The notes beneath the pieces are model-generated. The model was not told the DNA's origin. It saw only the letters and a list, made by a program, of their open reading frames with translations, and did not search any database. The position numbers were made by a program, and so were the translations under genes. Positions 19,378 to 31,000 of a stretch of DNA of 64,000 bases are shown in pieces. The stretch covers positions 22,721,076-22,785,075 of the forward strand of contig OX387604.1 of the NCBI GenBank assembly GCA_947568835.1, read 5' to 3'. Numbering within the stretch: position 1 is the stretch's first letter; each line of letters opens with the position of its first letter. The stretch is from Protonemura montana (Eukaryota; Arthropoda; Insecta; Plecoptera; Nemouridae).

Positions 19378-20074
19378 TGTCACGCATTTTCAGGCCATGG
19401 TCGACAATATCGAGAGGTGCTCGTCTACTGCGGGTCTGTGAGTAGGTTATCGACAGCTTAAAATCGTCGATGAACTTGATTACAGCTTTGGCGTCTCTTT
19501 GGAGTTCGTGTCTCTCCTTTTTGATGAGGGCTTGTAAATGTAACCCCACTCGTTCATCGTGCGAGTATTCGTGAAGTTGGTTTAGAAGGTCGTTCAGGGC
19601 GTCGATATTGTCACGTTTCTGCCTAGATACCATGGGGGTTGGCACTCGCTCTGCTTGTGAAAGGGGGTAGTGACTAGGGGATCTACACAAATAATACTTA
19701 TTTATGAATAACAAGCCACTTGCTGTTTATTATGGACTTCATTACATAAACCTAAACATAGCCATTAACATAAACTAGACCCAATAACAATTATTACAAT
19801 GATGGATACTCAACACTTCTCGCCTCACGCTCTCTCCCTCGTGGTCTCCGTCCTCTCGTCTTCAAGTCTCAGCCTCCTGTGTCCTTTTTACTCTCGTCGC
19901 GATGCACATAGCCGATGTTTTCTTATTGCTGATCATTGCTGATTACAGCTAGGCTGGCTACTATCGCAGGTGACAATGCTATAGCAGGGCTAACGAATGT
20001 TATCCCCGAGCGGCTGACTCAGCGCTCCCGCCGTGCATCAGTCTCACGAATGCCAAAATGACCCATTTGTGACA
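19378..20074 (-). mobile_element. LTR (family B) joined to an env fragment, inserted in the DUF4371 pseudogene
   Basis: 19609-20074 is a full family B LTR (466 bp; TGTCACG...TTTGTGACA). To its left, 19384-19608 matches the intact env over about 75 codons, including LNDLLNQLHEYSHDERVG and a furin-type RSRRAPLDIV, and the segment then ends at TGTCAC. Flanks ATAA and ATAG form an imperfect 4-bp duplication, and removing the insert restores CY-NHALNL in the transposase. So LTR plus env piece behaved as one insertion. The env piece is a truncated relic, not a gene. Confidence 0.7.
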
Positions 20075-20481
20075 ATAGCATGGCGATCGCACCGCGTGCA
20101 CAGCGTGACGTTGAATTTCGGCGACTGCTCCGTTTTGCTTAGAACCCTTCACACTGCAGCCGTCGGTACCGATCCCAACGCAATGAAGCTTGTCTAACAA
20201 ACGCCTCTCAAGTATCGATAAAACCGTTTGCCCCAAGACTTTGCCGGTGAGTTTGGGTTCTTCGGCCACGACCAGGGTTTTTCTTTCTATAGATTCTGCT
20301 TCGCCTTCGCTTATTTGACTCGAGGAATCTGGATAAGCTCTAATTGTAGTACTTTGATTGAAGTTGGTGTTGTGCCGATCTATAATTCCAAGAAGTCTCG
20401 TTAACTGAATTGTCGTGTATGTATCGTAACGTAAGAGTTAGGTTACGTAACGTAAGTAACTGGAACTGCCTGTGTTATTGC

Positions 20482-20874
20482 TCACTTGGTAGAGTAATCT
20501 GTCGCACAGACCAAGATTATGTTCCCAGTAGGTGACTTTTTAAACGGTCCCAGAAAATCTATTCCCACCCTCGCGAACGTTTGACCCACTGGAATCGGCT
20601 GCAACAACCCTTGCACCTTCTGCGTTAAACCCTTGCGATGTTGGCAGTGTACGCACGCTTTGAAATATTGAAAAGTCTCTTGATACATGTCCTGCCAAAA
20701 ATATCTTTCTCGAATCTTAGCAAACGTTCGGGCAAATCCCAAGTGACCTCCCATTAAAGGGTCATCGTGCATGCTAAATAGTACATCCTGCACAAGGGAC
20801 CTCGGCACGACCAACAGCCGCTGGCTGGAAGTGTTGACAACGTTTTTTCTACAAAGAACGTCGCCCTTTAACAT
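20482..20874 (-). pseudogene. gypsy integrase fragment
   Basis: The frame contains the integrase zinc module (DDPLMGGHLGFARTFAKIRE, YFKACVHCQHRKG) and the beginning of the catalytic core with its first Asp (VGIDFLGPF), then stops. It differs strongly from the integrase of the intact element, so it is from another gypsy family. Upstream and downstream pol parts are missing. Confidence 0.85.
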
Positions 20875-20880
20875 TAAAGA

Positions 20881-21215
20881 TTAACATCTTAAACATTATT
20901 ATTATTATAACATTATTATTATTATTAACTCGTAACTGCGGGTTGATGAGAGCGTACTAATTCTGACTGATGAATGAGACAATTGTGAACTTAGACTAAT
21001 GATATTTATTGCTGGAGTACAGATCGATGCTAAAGGTTCAGACACCAGCCCAGCTCTCTCTTGGCCAACAGGTAGATAAGCATTTAAGTCTTAGTTGCAT
21101 GGTCATCTATAACAGTAGCCTGAGATGTGTAAGTTGCATAGTGCACCGTACAGTGGCGTACTCCAGGGGCGTGAAGTGCCCTGTGATGACTGTTATACTG
21201 ATATAAGTTTAGTTT
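20881..21215. repeat. ATT microsatellite and diverged repeat shared with 57190-57430
   Basis: 20890-20935 is an ATT/ATA microsatellite. From about 20990 to 21190 the sequence shares blocks with 57255-57430 (TTGGCC..AACAGGTAGAT, GCATAGTGCACC.TACAGTGG). It is probably an old LTR family; the ends are not resolved. Confidence 0.5.
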
Positions 21216-21880
21216 CGTCTTTGCCTCATGGTGTATGAAAGCTGCAAGTGCTAGTCTCACGAAACAGTTTGTTTTTGCTGTACAAAAGTCGAACAACAGC
21301 CCACTCGGCGTAATGGAGAAGTGAAGGGGAGGGGGGCCGATTATCAAACAAAAGTTAGGAAGTCTTGTTTTTTTTTTAATTCTACTTAATTCATTTGCTG
21401 TCCAATGAAACCCTCTGACAGATGCAGAAATAATTGCGACAAGTACGACCGTGGAACAAGTTAATTTGTTCGAGTAAAGCATGATTTTTAACAACTAATT
21501 AAAACATTGTTGTGAAGGCTAATAATGTGTTCACTTTACCAACAAAACATATTATTTGATATCGACGAGAAGTTTTCAATCTCAAATATTGACTATGTCA
21601 ACAGTAAACAGCCCTGCTAACGTTTTTGTTAAATATCTTTTGTCATTTAACTGGTTTATATATCATATTATTAACATCATATTGAGAATAGGAAATACAA
21701 ACCGGAATCTAGTGACTACCCAATTGATTTTCTAGCCGCTGTGTACAATATTATAGGTGGAATAAAGTCAGGCGTTTATTTTTGAACTGCGTTCAAATCT
21801 AAAAATATCCTAGCCACGAGCCCCCACAGATGGCTGAGAATATCTAGAGCAAGCTACTCTCTGCTTCTCCGATCACATAG
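21216..21880. other. no recognisable gene; upstream region of the coiled-coil gene
   Basis: AT-rich DNA with short frames only. It precedes the first exon proposed for the gene at 22090. Confidence 0.4.
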
Positions 21881-21932
21881 TCAGTGAGTACAGCAAGTCT
21901 GGCATGTTCTTACCTGTCAATCGTTCATTAAG
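21881..21932 (+). promoter_or_regulatory. candidate initiator and non-coding first exon
   Basis: TCAGT at 21881-21885 matches the arthropod initiator. A splice donor, AAG|GTAAGT, follows at 21932/21933. A matching acceptor (TGTTTAG) ends at 22053, 36 bp before the ATG at 22090. This suggests a short 5'-UTR exon; no downstream promoter element is evident. Confidence 0.4.
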
Positions 21933-22089
21933 GTAAGTTTTATTGAATCATGAATGTGGCAACTTATAAAGACGTGTGCGACTGTTTTATCTTAGTTATC
22001 AAACAATATAATCATGATAGTCAGTGGTGAAATAAACTTTTTGTAATGTTTAGGACATTTACAAGTCAGGCAAAATAAAAACTCTCATC

Positions 22090-25000
22090 ATGGAAACTCA
22101 GAAAGTACCTTGTGAAGAAGAAGCTAACTGCAACAAGATATCCAAATCCGATCAAGTCAACGACAACCTCACATTGACAGACGAATTAAGGGTAATTTAT
22201 TCCAAAATAAATTGTAAAAATTGTTATAGAATAGTAATTTAAAAAATATTCTAAGAAGACTAGGTGCAATGCTTGCTGGCGTTATCTTGTTTGTCAAAGG
22301 AGATAACTAGTAGTGTACTTGGGCATTCTATTTATAGGTGCGAACAGAAGAACGCGACAGGTTGCAAATTCGTTTACAGCAAATTGAGACTGAGTTGGCA
22401 GAGGCTACCAAAAACGCGGAATCTGGTTAGTTTTGTGGAGGGAAGAGTTGTTTTAAAAATTGTGACTTATAAGGACTAACTTCCTAAACAGATAATTTTG
22501 GATTCACAGTTACCGTTGAAAAGACGGTCCCTCCGAGCCCTGTAAAGAGCGAATTGGAGAGAGAAGAAAACCTGCAACTTCGAGACATTATCGGTAATTT
22601 GAAGATTTTGGCTAAAGACAAGACTACAGCATGTTCTCGATACGTTCTGCAAATTCAAGCCTTGGAGACTCAGGTGAGTTCATTTTGCATGGTTTTCCTC
22701 AAAATGACACAAGGGATGTAAACAAATGATAATTAAAAACACTTTAACCACAACAGTTTAAGTTCTTTAGTTAAATATTTTCATTTATGAATTGAACAGA
22801 AAAAACATAAAGATAAAATTACAATTTGCGTTAATTTTTGTTTTTGTTTTTAACTGTAAGTTTTTTAATGGAACTGTAAAAAATGTTCAGGTTGCCGCTC
22901 TCAAAGAAGTAACGTGTCTTACGAAAGGCATGCTAAGCATTCGAAACACAGAAAATGATAAGCTGAAAGAACAAATTGATTTGATGCAAAAGAAAGTGGA
23001 CTCTGAACGTGTACGTAACAACGCAGTGCTGAAGAAAACAGAACTTGCTTCGTCTTTAAACGTTCAACTAAGAACTGAATATCAAAACCAGGTACGATAA
23101 ACATTAATTTTCTGCTTTTTATGACTCGCAAGAACAGATTTTTATTATTAATCCGCGTGAATGATTTGCTTCGTACATTTTGAATGGTTTTAATTTAATT
23201 TTAATATATCTCACATTCATTACTGGAACTAGAATACCCATATGACATCAGTGTTCGGAACAAATGCCAATGTGAATTTTAAATGCGAAAAAACGGCAAC
23301 AAACACCCGGAACCAAAAATCTTTTTATTTTCTTCTTTTTTCTTCTTTTTTTTTAATAATTTATGCAATCTGTAGGATTGAACGATTGAAATTATTATAA
23401 GTTAAAGATGATTTATTTAATTGATTGATACCCAATTTCGCCAACATTGAGCTAATTTTATAGTATTTTTTAAAGTTTTAAAGCAATAATTAACACGACC
23501 ATCAAAATAAATATGCCAATTTACATTTAAATGTAGTATTAATTTAAAAGACACTCTTTCGTCTCATAAAACAACATAAATTTTGCAGCTGTGAATGATC
23601 TCTTTGTGCTAATCTCAGTTTCAAATATGATCAAATGAGTTTTAAATTTTAAGCTGAGTTCACAGAAAACAGTATCAGACAAAACCTCTGCGTATTTCTG
23701 TAACTCAAAACATTCTCGTTTGAAAACTCTGTAGGCTAAAATCCATCCTTCTCTTGTTTGACTAAATTTAATTTTTTGACGTTTGCAAACTGTTTATAGA
23801 ATGTAATATCTTGAGCGTAAACCGAGTTTAACCTGATGTTGGTAAATCGGCACTTATATTGTGTATGTACACCGCGCTCAGCGTGTTTTAATGGATCACT
23901 TGGCACTAGTCTAATGACATTCGGTTAATGAGTTAGTGATAATGATGATGATGATGATGAACCTGACCTAACCCTGAAGGGCGGAAAGGAAACTCGTTGC
24001 CTTTACTGTCTTTAAGTGTATAAGATTCAAGTTGCCCTGCGTTTTATTATAGTGTCGTAACTAGCCGGGATATAATTTAGACTCTACTTGGAAAGAAAGG
24101 AATATAATAATGTGCTCACCAAATCTGTAGTATTCAATCAGGACCGTTCAACCCGGGAGCTGGTTTCTCTCTCCTACACAACCGAAGTACCTCATAGGCG
24201 TATACTGAATACGTTTCACCAGGCAACTGCACCCTCTTCTTTAACTGCAGTTCCCAATACTCAACGCTCCGCGAACCTCCGAGCTGAGTCAGCGCTGCGG
24301 CCTTCCTTTCTTCCCACATCCTGTCAAAATCGTCCCCCCGAACCGGATGTCCCACCTCATAGTATTCGTTCCACCTCTCCAGAGTACCCCCCACAAAACA
24401 AGGAAAATACCGGAGCCTCATCTCCCCTGAAAAAGTCTTAGCATCAGCCACCTTCTCAAGGTGACGTGAAGAATTCCTCCCCCTTCGTCCTCGCTATCCT
24501 CTAGCACAGCTTTTCCCAAAGAAACAACTGGCGAACCCTGTCACATCCACCCGCCCCAAAACATTAAGAGAGAAACCACCAGCCGTGAACCAAACCATTC
24601 AATTTTAAAACTGTGCCCAATAAATTTTGAAACTTTCCCAATAACTTTTGAAAGTGCCCAAAAAATTTTGAAAGTGCCCAATAACTTTTGAAAGTGCCCG
24701 GCACCTCTACCATTTTGTCACGTACCCTTCTGCGTAGGTACTATGGGGGTTGGCACTCGCTCTGCTTGTGAAAGGGGGTAGTGACTAGGGGATCTACATA
24801 AATAATACTTATTTATGAATAACAAGCCACTTGCCGTTTATTATGGACTTCATTACATAAACCTAAACATAGCCATTAACATAAACTAGACCCAATAACA
24901 ATTATTACAATGATGGATACTCAACACTTCTCGCCTCACGCTCTCTCCCTCGTGGTCTCCGTCCTCTCGTCTTCAAGTCTCAGCCTCCTGTGTCCTTTTT

Positions 25001-28000
25001 ACTCTCGTCGCGATGCACATAGCCGATGTTTTCTTATTGCTGATTATTGCTGATTACAGCTAGGCTGGCTACTCTCGCAGGTGACACCCTGCTGAAAAAT
25101 CTTACCAAGATCTTGTCAAGAAAAACTTGCAAGATCTTGAGTCAAGATCTTGTAAGATCTTTTGTCAAGATCTTGTAAGATCTTGCCAAGAACTTGCCAC
25201 GATTGTTTAAGATCTTGCCAAGTACTTATAAGATCTTGCCAAGAACTTGCCACGATTGTTTAGGATCTTGCCAAGTTCTTATAAGATCTTGCCACGGTCT
25301 CATGAAATCTTACTACGATCTGATAAGATCTTGTTTGAAGATCTTGCAAGATTTCCTAAGATTCATTGTAAAATGGCACGGAAAGGCAAAGTAGGTTTAC
25401 AAAAAAATGAATGCATATTAGAGATGCTACCAAATTTATTTTAAAATTGCAAAACTGTATGCACTGTATAACAAATTACAGAAATTGCAGTTTAGATATA
25501 CTTTCTTCTTTCCAACAACTTCAAAACAGCTTCAAAACAAAACAAACAAAAATCAAATAAGAATTGAAAATCGGCAAATACAAACTATCAATGCCCTATC
25601 TTTTGTAGGATGTAAACATGAAACAAAATTCAGAAAAAAATTGTCAAATAGAATCAAAGCTCTATTAATTGAAAAATATAGTATAAGAATTATGTGAATG
25701 CAATTCAGTATACCTATATACGTGTTCCCAAAAATAAAAATAAAATACTTTAAAACTTGGCAAATAAAAATCATGAATGCCTTAAATAACAATAAATATT
25801 TTTTACAATATTAAGATAAAAATAGTAAAAAACAACCCTATAAGAAACTCTGATTGAGAAATATAATAAGTATGCAAAAATAATAACCTAAATCAGCACA
25901 AAATTCAAACAAGGTACTTAATGAACATGAAGAGAAGAGAGGAACGGCCGGCCAGGAAGTGCAGTGCACCCTCTGTCAATTAGGATGTCTTACTGTATCT
26001 GTAAAAAAAAAAGTGAATGTGTAAAAGCTTTGTCACCAGACAAATAACAGCCAAAACAAATAAATAAGAGCATCTGTTTTCTAAATTTTTGAAATCTGTG
26101 ATATACTTTTTTTTCAATGAATCACTGATTTTACAGAGTAAACAAATTTGTTTTTGTTGTACTATCAAAGAATAATAACAGAGGTGGTAAGTAAATGGAT
26201 TTAGATATGCCATTGTTTGTGGTTTTGGGATTTTTTATTCAAAAAGCCTCATTTAGCTGGATTAATTATAGAACTATTTTGATTCTAGGAATCCTTGGCA
26301 AAAATATAATTTCTTCTTGATATTTAGTTTATGCTGTCAAATCCATCAAACATTTTACCTTGAGAAAGCAACTAGCACAGGTTACAAAATGTTGGTAAAG
26401 CAGTAAAGGGGCCCACCAAGTAGTTTTTTTCGAGTACTTGTATATTACGTGAGGAATATCAATCAATGAGACTGCATTAAAAGACTTTAAAAAAATCAGC
26501 GTCTAAGAAATCGCATATGTTAACAAATGCTATTTAAATAGATAGTACGAACATAGATTTTGGAGGAAAAATTCAAATTAACTTACCATAATCAGTTTTC
26601 TTCCAATGGAGCTTGGAATGGAGGGCAGAAATAAGTTGGGACATCACTCCATGGGCATGGAATCTCAGAGATTGTTGCCACCAGCCAGGAGAGATTCACA
26701 GCACTGCAATAAAAAATGTGCGGTTTTAAACACATGGAAACAAGCATCATTTGTACTAGCACCTCCTGATCAAAAAATGCCACCATAGGTTACTGAAAAT
26801 TAATTGATTGTTGTAGTTGCATCCTAGCAAACTTACCAAGAGTTGTGAAATTGTCCGTTGACATCGCAACGCTATCTTCAAGCGATATAGCTGCTTCTCC
26901 TGTGGACAAGGGCAGCTTGTCAGGGAATAAAGTGGAGCATCTGTCTTCCAATTCAGTACTGATGAACGCAGCAACGTTTTGAGCTCCAAGACTGAAAAAG
27001 TAGGAAGCATGTTGATAAGGTGATGTTTCCAATTTGCTTCTAGACAAACGATATTCAAGAAGTGATGCGTTTGAATGTAACAGTGATGCGTACCTTCAAA
27101 TTACACGAAACAAATCAATTGAAAGGTCTCCCCTATTAACTTCAAACCCCGACGACAAAAAATGCCACAATGCAGACGGTAAAAATGACTTTCTATTTCT
27201 AACATTCACATTGCCGAAAAAGACAAATAATTTGTGCAATTAGAGACTAAACAAAGCAACGCGACGCGACGCGACGCGACACATCCCCACCAGTCGAATT
27301 CTAGTTCATACTGAGGAACGCTGCTCGCGACGAGTATCATTTTGCAAGTCTGATAAAATGCATATATAGCCCGGCTAATAAAGAATGAGTCATTGGAGTC
27401 TAGTTTTCTTATCTGCAACAGCAACTTGAGTATGAGTTCAACTTGAGTAGACGCACTACATTTCAGCATCAGCACATTTTTTCTCTTGACAGTAAAGTAA
27501 AGAATTGCTGTTGAGATAAATGAAAGAACTATAACAAGTTATTGGTCCATCGCGCCACTCTTTGTCAGCCGAATGTTTCACACACATGTCACCTATCACC
27601 AATGACCATATTATGATTATAAAATGACAATTATTATAGCCGAGCGTTAAATTGGAATCCAGTCATTTTTTTTGTTTATACCTGAGATTCACTGTGAATG
27701 AAAAAACACAGTAAATTCACTGTGATTATAAGAGCGTGTTCAGAGATAATCGAGGGTATTTGTTCTTACCAAAATAACAACTTGCATAACAGCGAAACGT
27801 ATACACAAAATAACCAATATTGTATGGGTTCGCCAAAAGAAAATCTTGAGTGCAAATTCTACAAAGTAAATGTATGTACCGTATTGACTATAAGTTTGTT
27901 TCGTACTTACTTGTGAATTCGAAAGTCTTCGTTGGTCGAAAACACAGAAGAAAGTACGCTTGTACATCAAGCTAATTCTTCGAATTTGGCAGTTTAATTC

Positions 28001-31000
28001 TTCGGAAATCACATAGGGCCCAGCACCAATGTTTGATAAAGCTCTCATCCACGTAGAGAAAAGCACACTATTCTGCACAGCACTATTTTGCTAACAGCCA
28101 TCGTTGTCAGCGGTCTAAAGACGTCGGTAAATCAGTGGATGATGATGGTGTTTATTGTAACTTAGGATTGAAAAGGTCGTGCATTGCTGAATGCTATGCA
28201 AAATTCCTGTGGAGTTTAAAATAATTCCGTGCAAACCTCGGATTGAAATAAATATAATTAAACATTTACAATAATGTGCATCTTGTGGTACAAAATTTAC
28301 GACTCTGTGAGAAAATAATAAAATGTAAATTTATTAGTAGAAAGATTAAATATCAGTTGAAAGGCCAAAATTTGGTCCCAGTCCAACAATTGCCACATAC
28401 CTACTAAACAAAACTTAGCATGCGAATTTATCATTTAGAATGAAAAATAGATATATTGCACTACCACAGGCACTACTATAGAGCCCGAATGGAGAATCGC
28501 ATCATATATTCACATTAAACCGACATTCAGCTTATCACCGAACGGTTTGGCATGTTGGAAACACCGGTCCTCGTGAGAACACCGAAGTTAAGCAACACGC
28601 TCTGGGTATTATATGAGTGACCATCACACACAGTTCTGTACCGGAGAGAGGTTATAGAAACAATGCGTCGTTAAATTTCACAGTTTTACGAAGTATTGTT
28701 GTCACAACGACCCTTAAGTATAATGACGTTGTAAACCTTTCCGCAGAAAAAGTTACAACTGGATCATGGTCCAGTTGTCCAGAAACTCAGAATCAGAGGG
28801 ATCAGATCCAAAACCAGAGCATCCAACAAGACAAACATTAATCTCATTTGTGTGCTCTCCATTCAAGAGTGCGTTTTCGCACCGAGCAAGATCTTGTTGT
28901 TATCAATTATTATTTTAGAAGACTTTAAAGTCGGAAACGCAGAATTCTGCGTGCAAGATCTTTCAAGAATCGCAACATAAAAAATGATTTCAAGAACTTG
29001 CTAAGAACTTGCCAAGATATCGTTTCCTTGCCAAGATTCCAAAAATCTTGCAGCCATGTAAGATCCCACGGGACCGTGTCAAGATCTTGTCAATTTCTTA
29101 CCAAGATCTTGAAAAAATCTTGTCTGAAGGACCCTTGCTCGGTCTTAGCTATCAAAGTAGACGCTCTGTCGACGGACCAGTAGATCGCCAGAGGGTTTGC
29201 AAGCAAGGGTTTGCTCGGTCTTAGATCTCGGTCCCAGAGGCCTAGGCTATCGCATAGCCTAGCTCTAGACTCCAAATCTAGACTGTCCCTAAATGACAGT
29301 GCCAGTGACCTATATACACCTGTCCAAGCCACGCCCGACATGTGCGTTTTAGGCCACTAGCTCGCTTGCCTCCTAGCTAATTCGCCCTGTTCGGCAAGTC
29401 TAAAGTCCACCACAATGCTTATTCATAAATACCTAAGATAGCCGAAATGATCAAGAAGGCAATTCGGCGCATACCTTGTGATGCGCCACAATAGAACCAG
29501 GGCTTTGCCTTGAGCGCCCTCCGGACGCAGCGCAGTAGTATGTGACAGAATATTGTGACGGTTGTGGATGGTACTCACAGTTCCGGGGTGGTGTAGCTCG
29601 ATCTCGCTTGGCTATGAGAAAGGTACCCGTCACCGAGAGATCGTTCAGGCACTGCTTATTTAAACCCAACTGTATTTATTGCGTAACAGACAATTCTACG
29701 TTTTATATGCATGGACATTTGATTCTTGTGACAGTTACAGCAAAAACCCCGCACGCTGTGCGTAAAAACACCAACCAGCTCAGTTCATCTATAGTTGTTC
29801 ATCTTCCATACACTTCGCCAGATTGTTGCCCAGTAAATCAGTTGCACTCGAGGAACATAGTCTACTCACTCGGATACCGGATCCGAATACCGGATCCTAC
29901 GCTCTGTCTCCATTCAGCTATCAGTACTCGCTACTGCTCTCCCATTATTTACAGTTCAACGCTCCCAAACATTCATCTGATATCAGCTCGTATCAGCCCG
30001 CCTCACCGGTGATCATCCGATCTGTTGATCCAGCAAGATTATGTCTTATTGTCCGCAACGACGTGTAGTCTATCCAACATAACGCTGAGTCCGCTTCCTT
30101 CTCCGGTAGCCACCGAATAAAATCGCTCGGGCTTTTCTATTACGCGAGCCTACTAAATCTACAAAAATCAAACAACACATGATACTAAAACTAATGGTCA
30201 ATAATTGAGTAACGATCAAACCCGTGATAACAATTCCTAACCAAAATAATCCCCAAATTATATGTCAACCTTATCTAGTACCTATCTGAAATCTCCCCTA
30301 TATTCTATTACTTTGGCCCTTAGGCCCTAGCCCCTAAGTCGCGAAGCCTCCAACGGCCCGGCGGATATAATGGCTTCATGCGGCACACATGAACGACATC
30401 GTGAACGGCTTTGCCCCGCCGACATCTCTAGGAAGCAACCTCGTACGATACTGCCGATAGTTTCCTCAGTACCACGTACGGGCCGCCCCAGCGCTGCAAA
30501 AGCTTTTTCGTCCTCCCCTTCTTTCGTACGGGGCTGTAGACCTTCACCCGGCTACCTATGTCGTATTCGACGTGTGCCAATTCCAATTCCACGGATTCCA
30601 ATGTGCCCTCGGCACACACAATGTCCCAGCCGGCACACATGACTCAAATATAATAGAGAACGCAGCCACTGCGATATGAAGTCACTTCTCTCTCCCGTTT
30701 TGTGAACCTGCAGCCCAAGCAGATCGAGAAAGTCCCCCTTGACGGAGGACTCTAACTCAAACCGACGCCTCCACCACTGTGGCGATTTTAGTTTCCGATC
30801 CTGATCTGCGTGGGCAGCTGGAAGAGGGAACCGCCCTGGGATCGTTTCGGCGGCTTGGTCACAGAGGGAAGCAGCAGTGTTCCTCTAGCTAGACTCAATA
30901 GTCGTCCTCCAATGTGAAATGACGTATATTTACCAACATAAGTCTAACTCCCAACAGCGTGACTCCGACTCAGGTGCCGGCCGATCGTGACGAGCTTAAC

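Larger units (their letters stand above)
17942..20345 (-). pseudogene. DUF4371/hAT-type transposase pseudogene, interrupted twice
   Basis: Three pieces of one minus-strand frame can be placed. First, about 20345-20075 (EPKLTGKVLGQTVLSILERR, VGIGTDGCSV, AVRSPCY). Second, 19377-19231 (NHALNLSIARSLDVTQIRNSVG). Third, 18039-17942 (LCETRWVERHDSVLMFKQEL). Together they give the hallmark order of a DUF4371/ZMYM-type, hAT-derived transposase. The second gap is the hAT-like element at 18040-19222. The first is the LTR/env chimera at 19378-20074. The 5' end and the dimerisation end are missing, so it is dead. Confidence 0.75.

Noticed and set aside
22792-23100. Single-exon ORF of 102 codons on the plus strand
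   Set aside because: Its first 33 codons are intron; the real exon starts at the acceptor at 22890/22891 in phase with the neighbouring exons.
25090-25375. CRISPR-like array of short repeats
   Set aside because: Units are degenerate and palindromic without fixed unique spacers, in a eukaryotic intron; a satellite or transposon subterminal array fits better.
29542-30012. 156-codon plus-strand ORF
   Set aside because: Crosses the start of an LTR repeat and shows no family features; chance frame.
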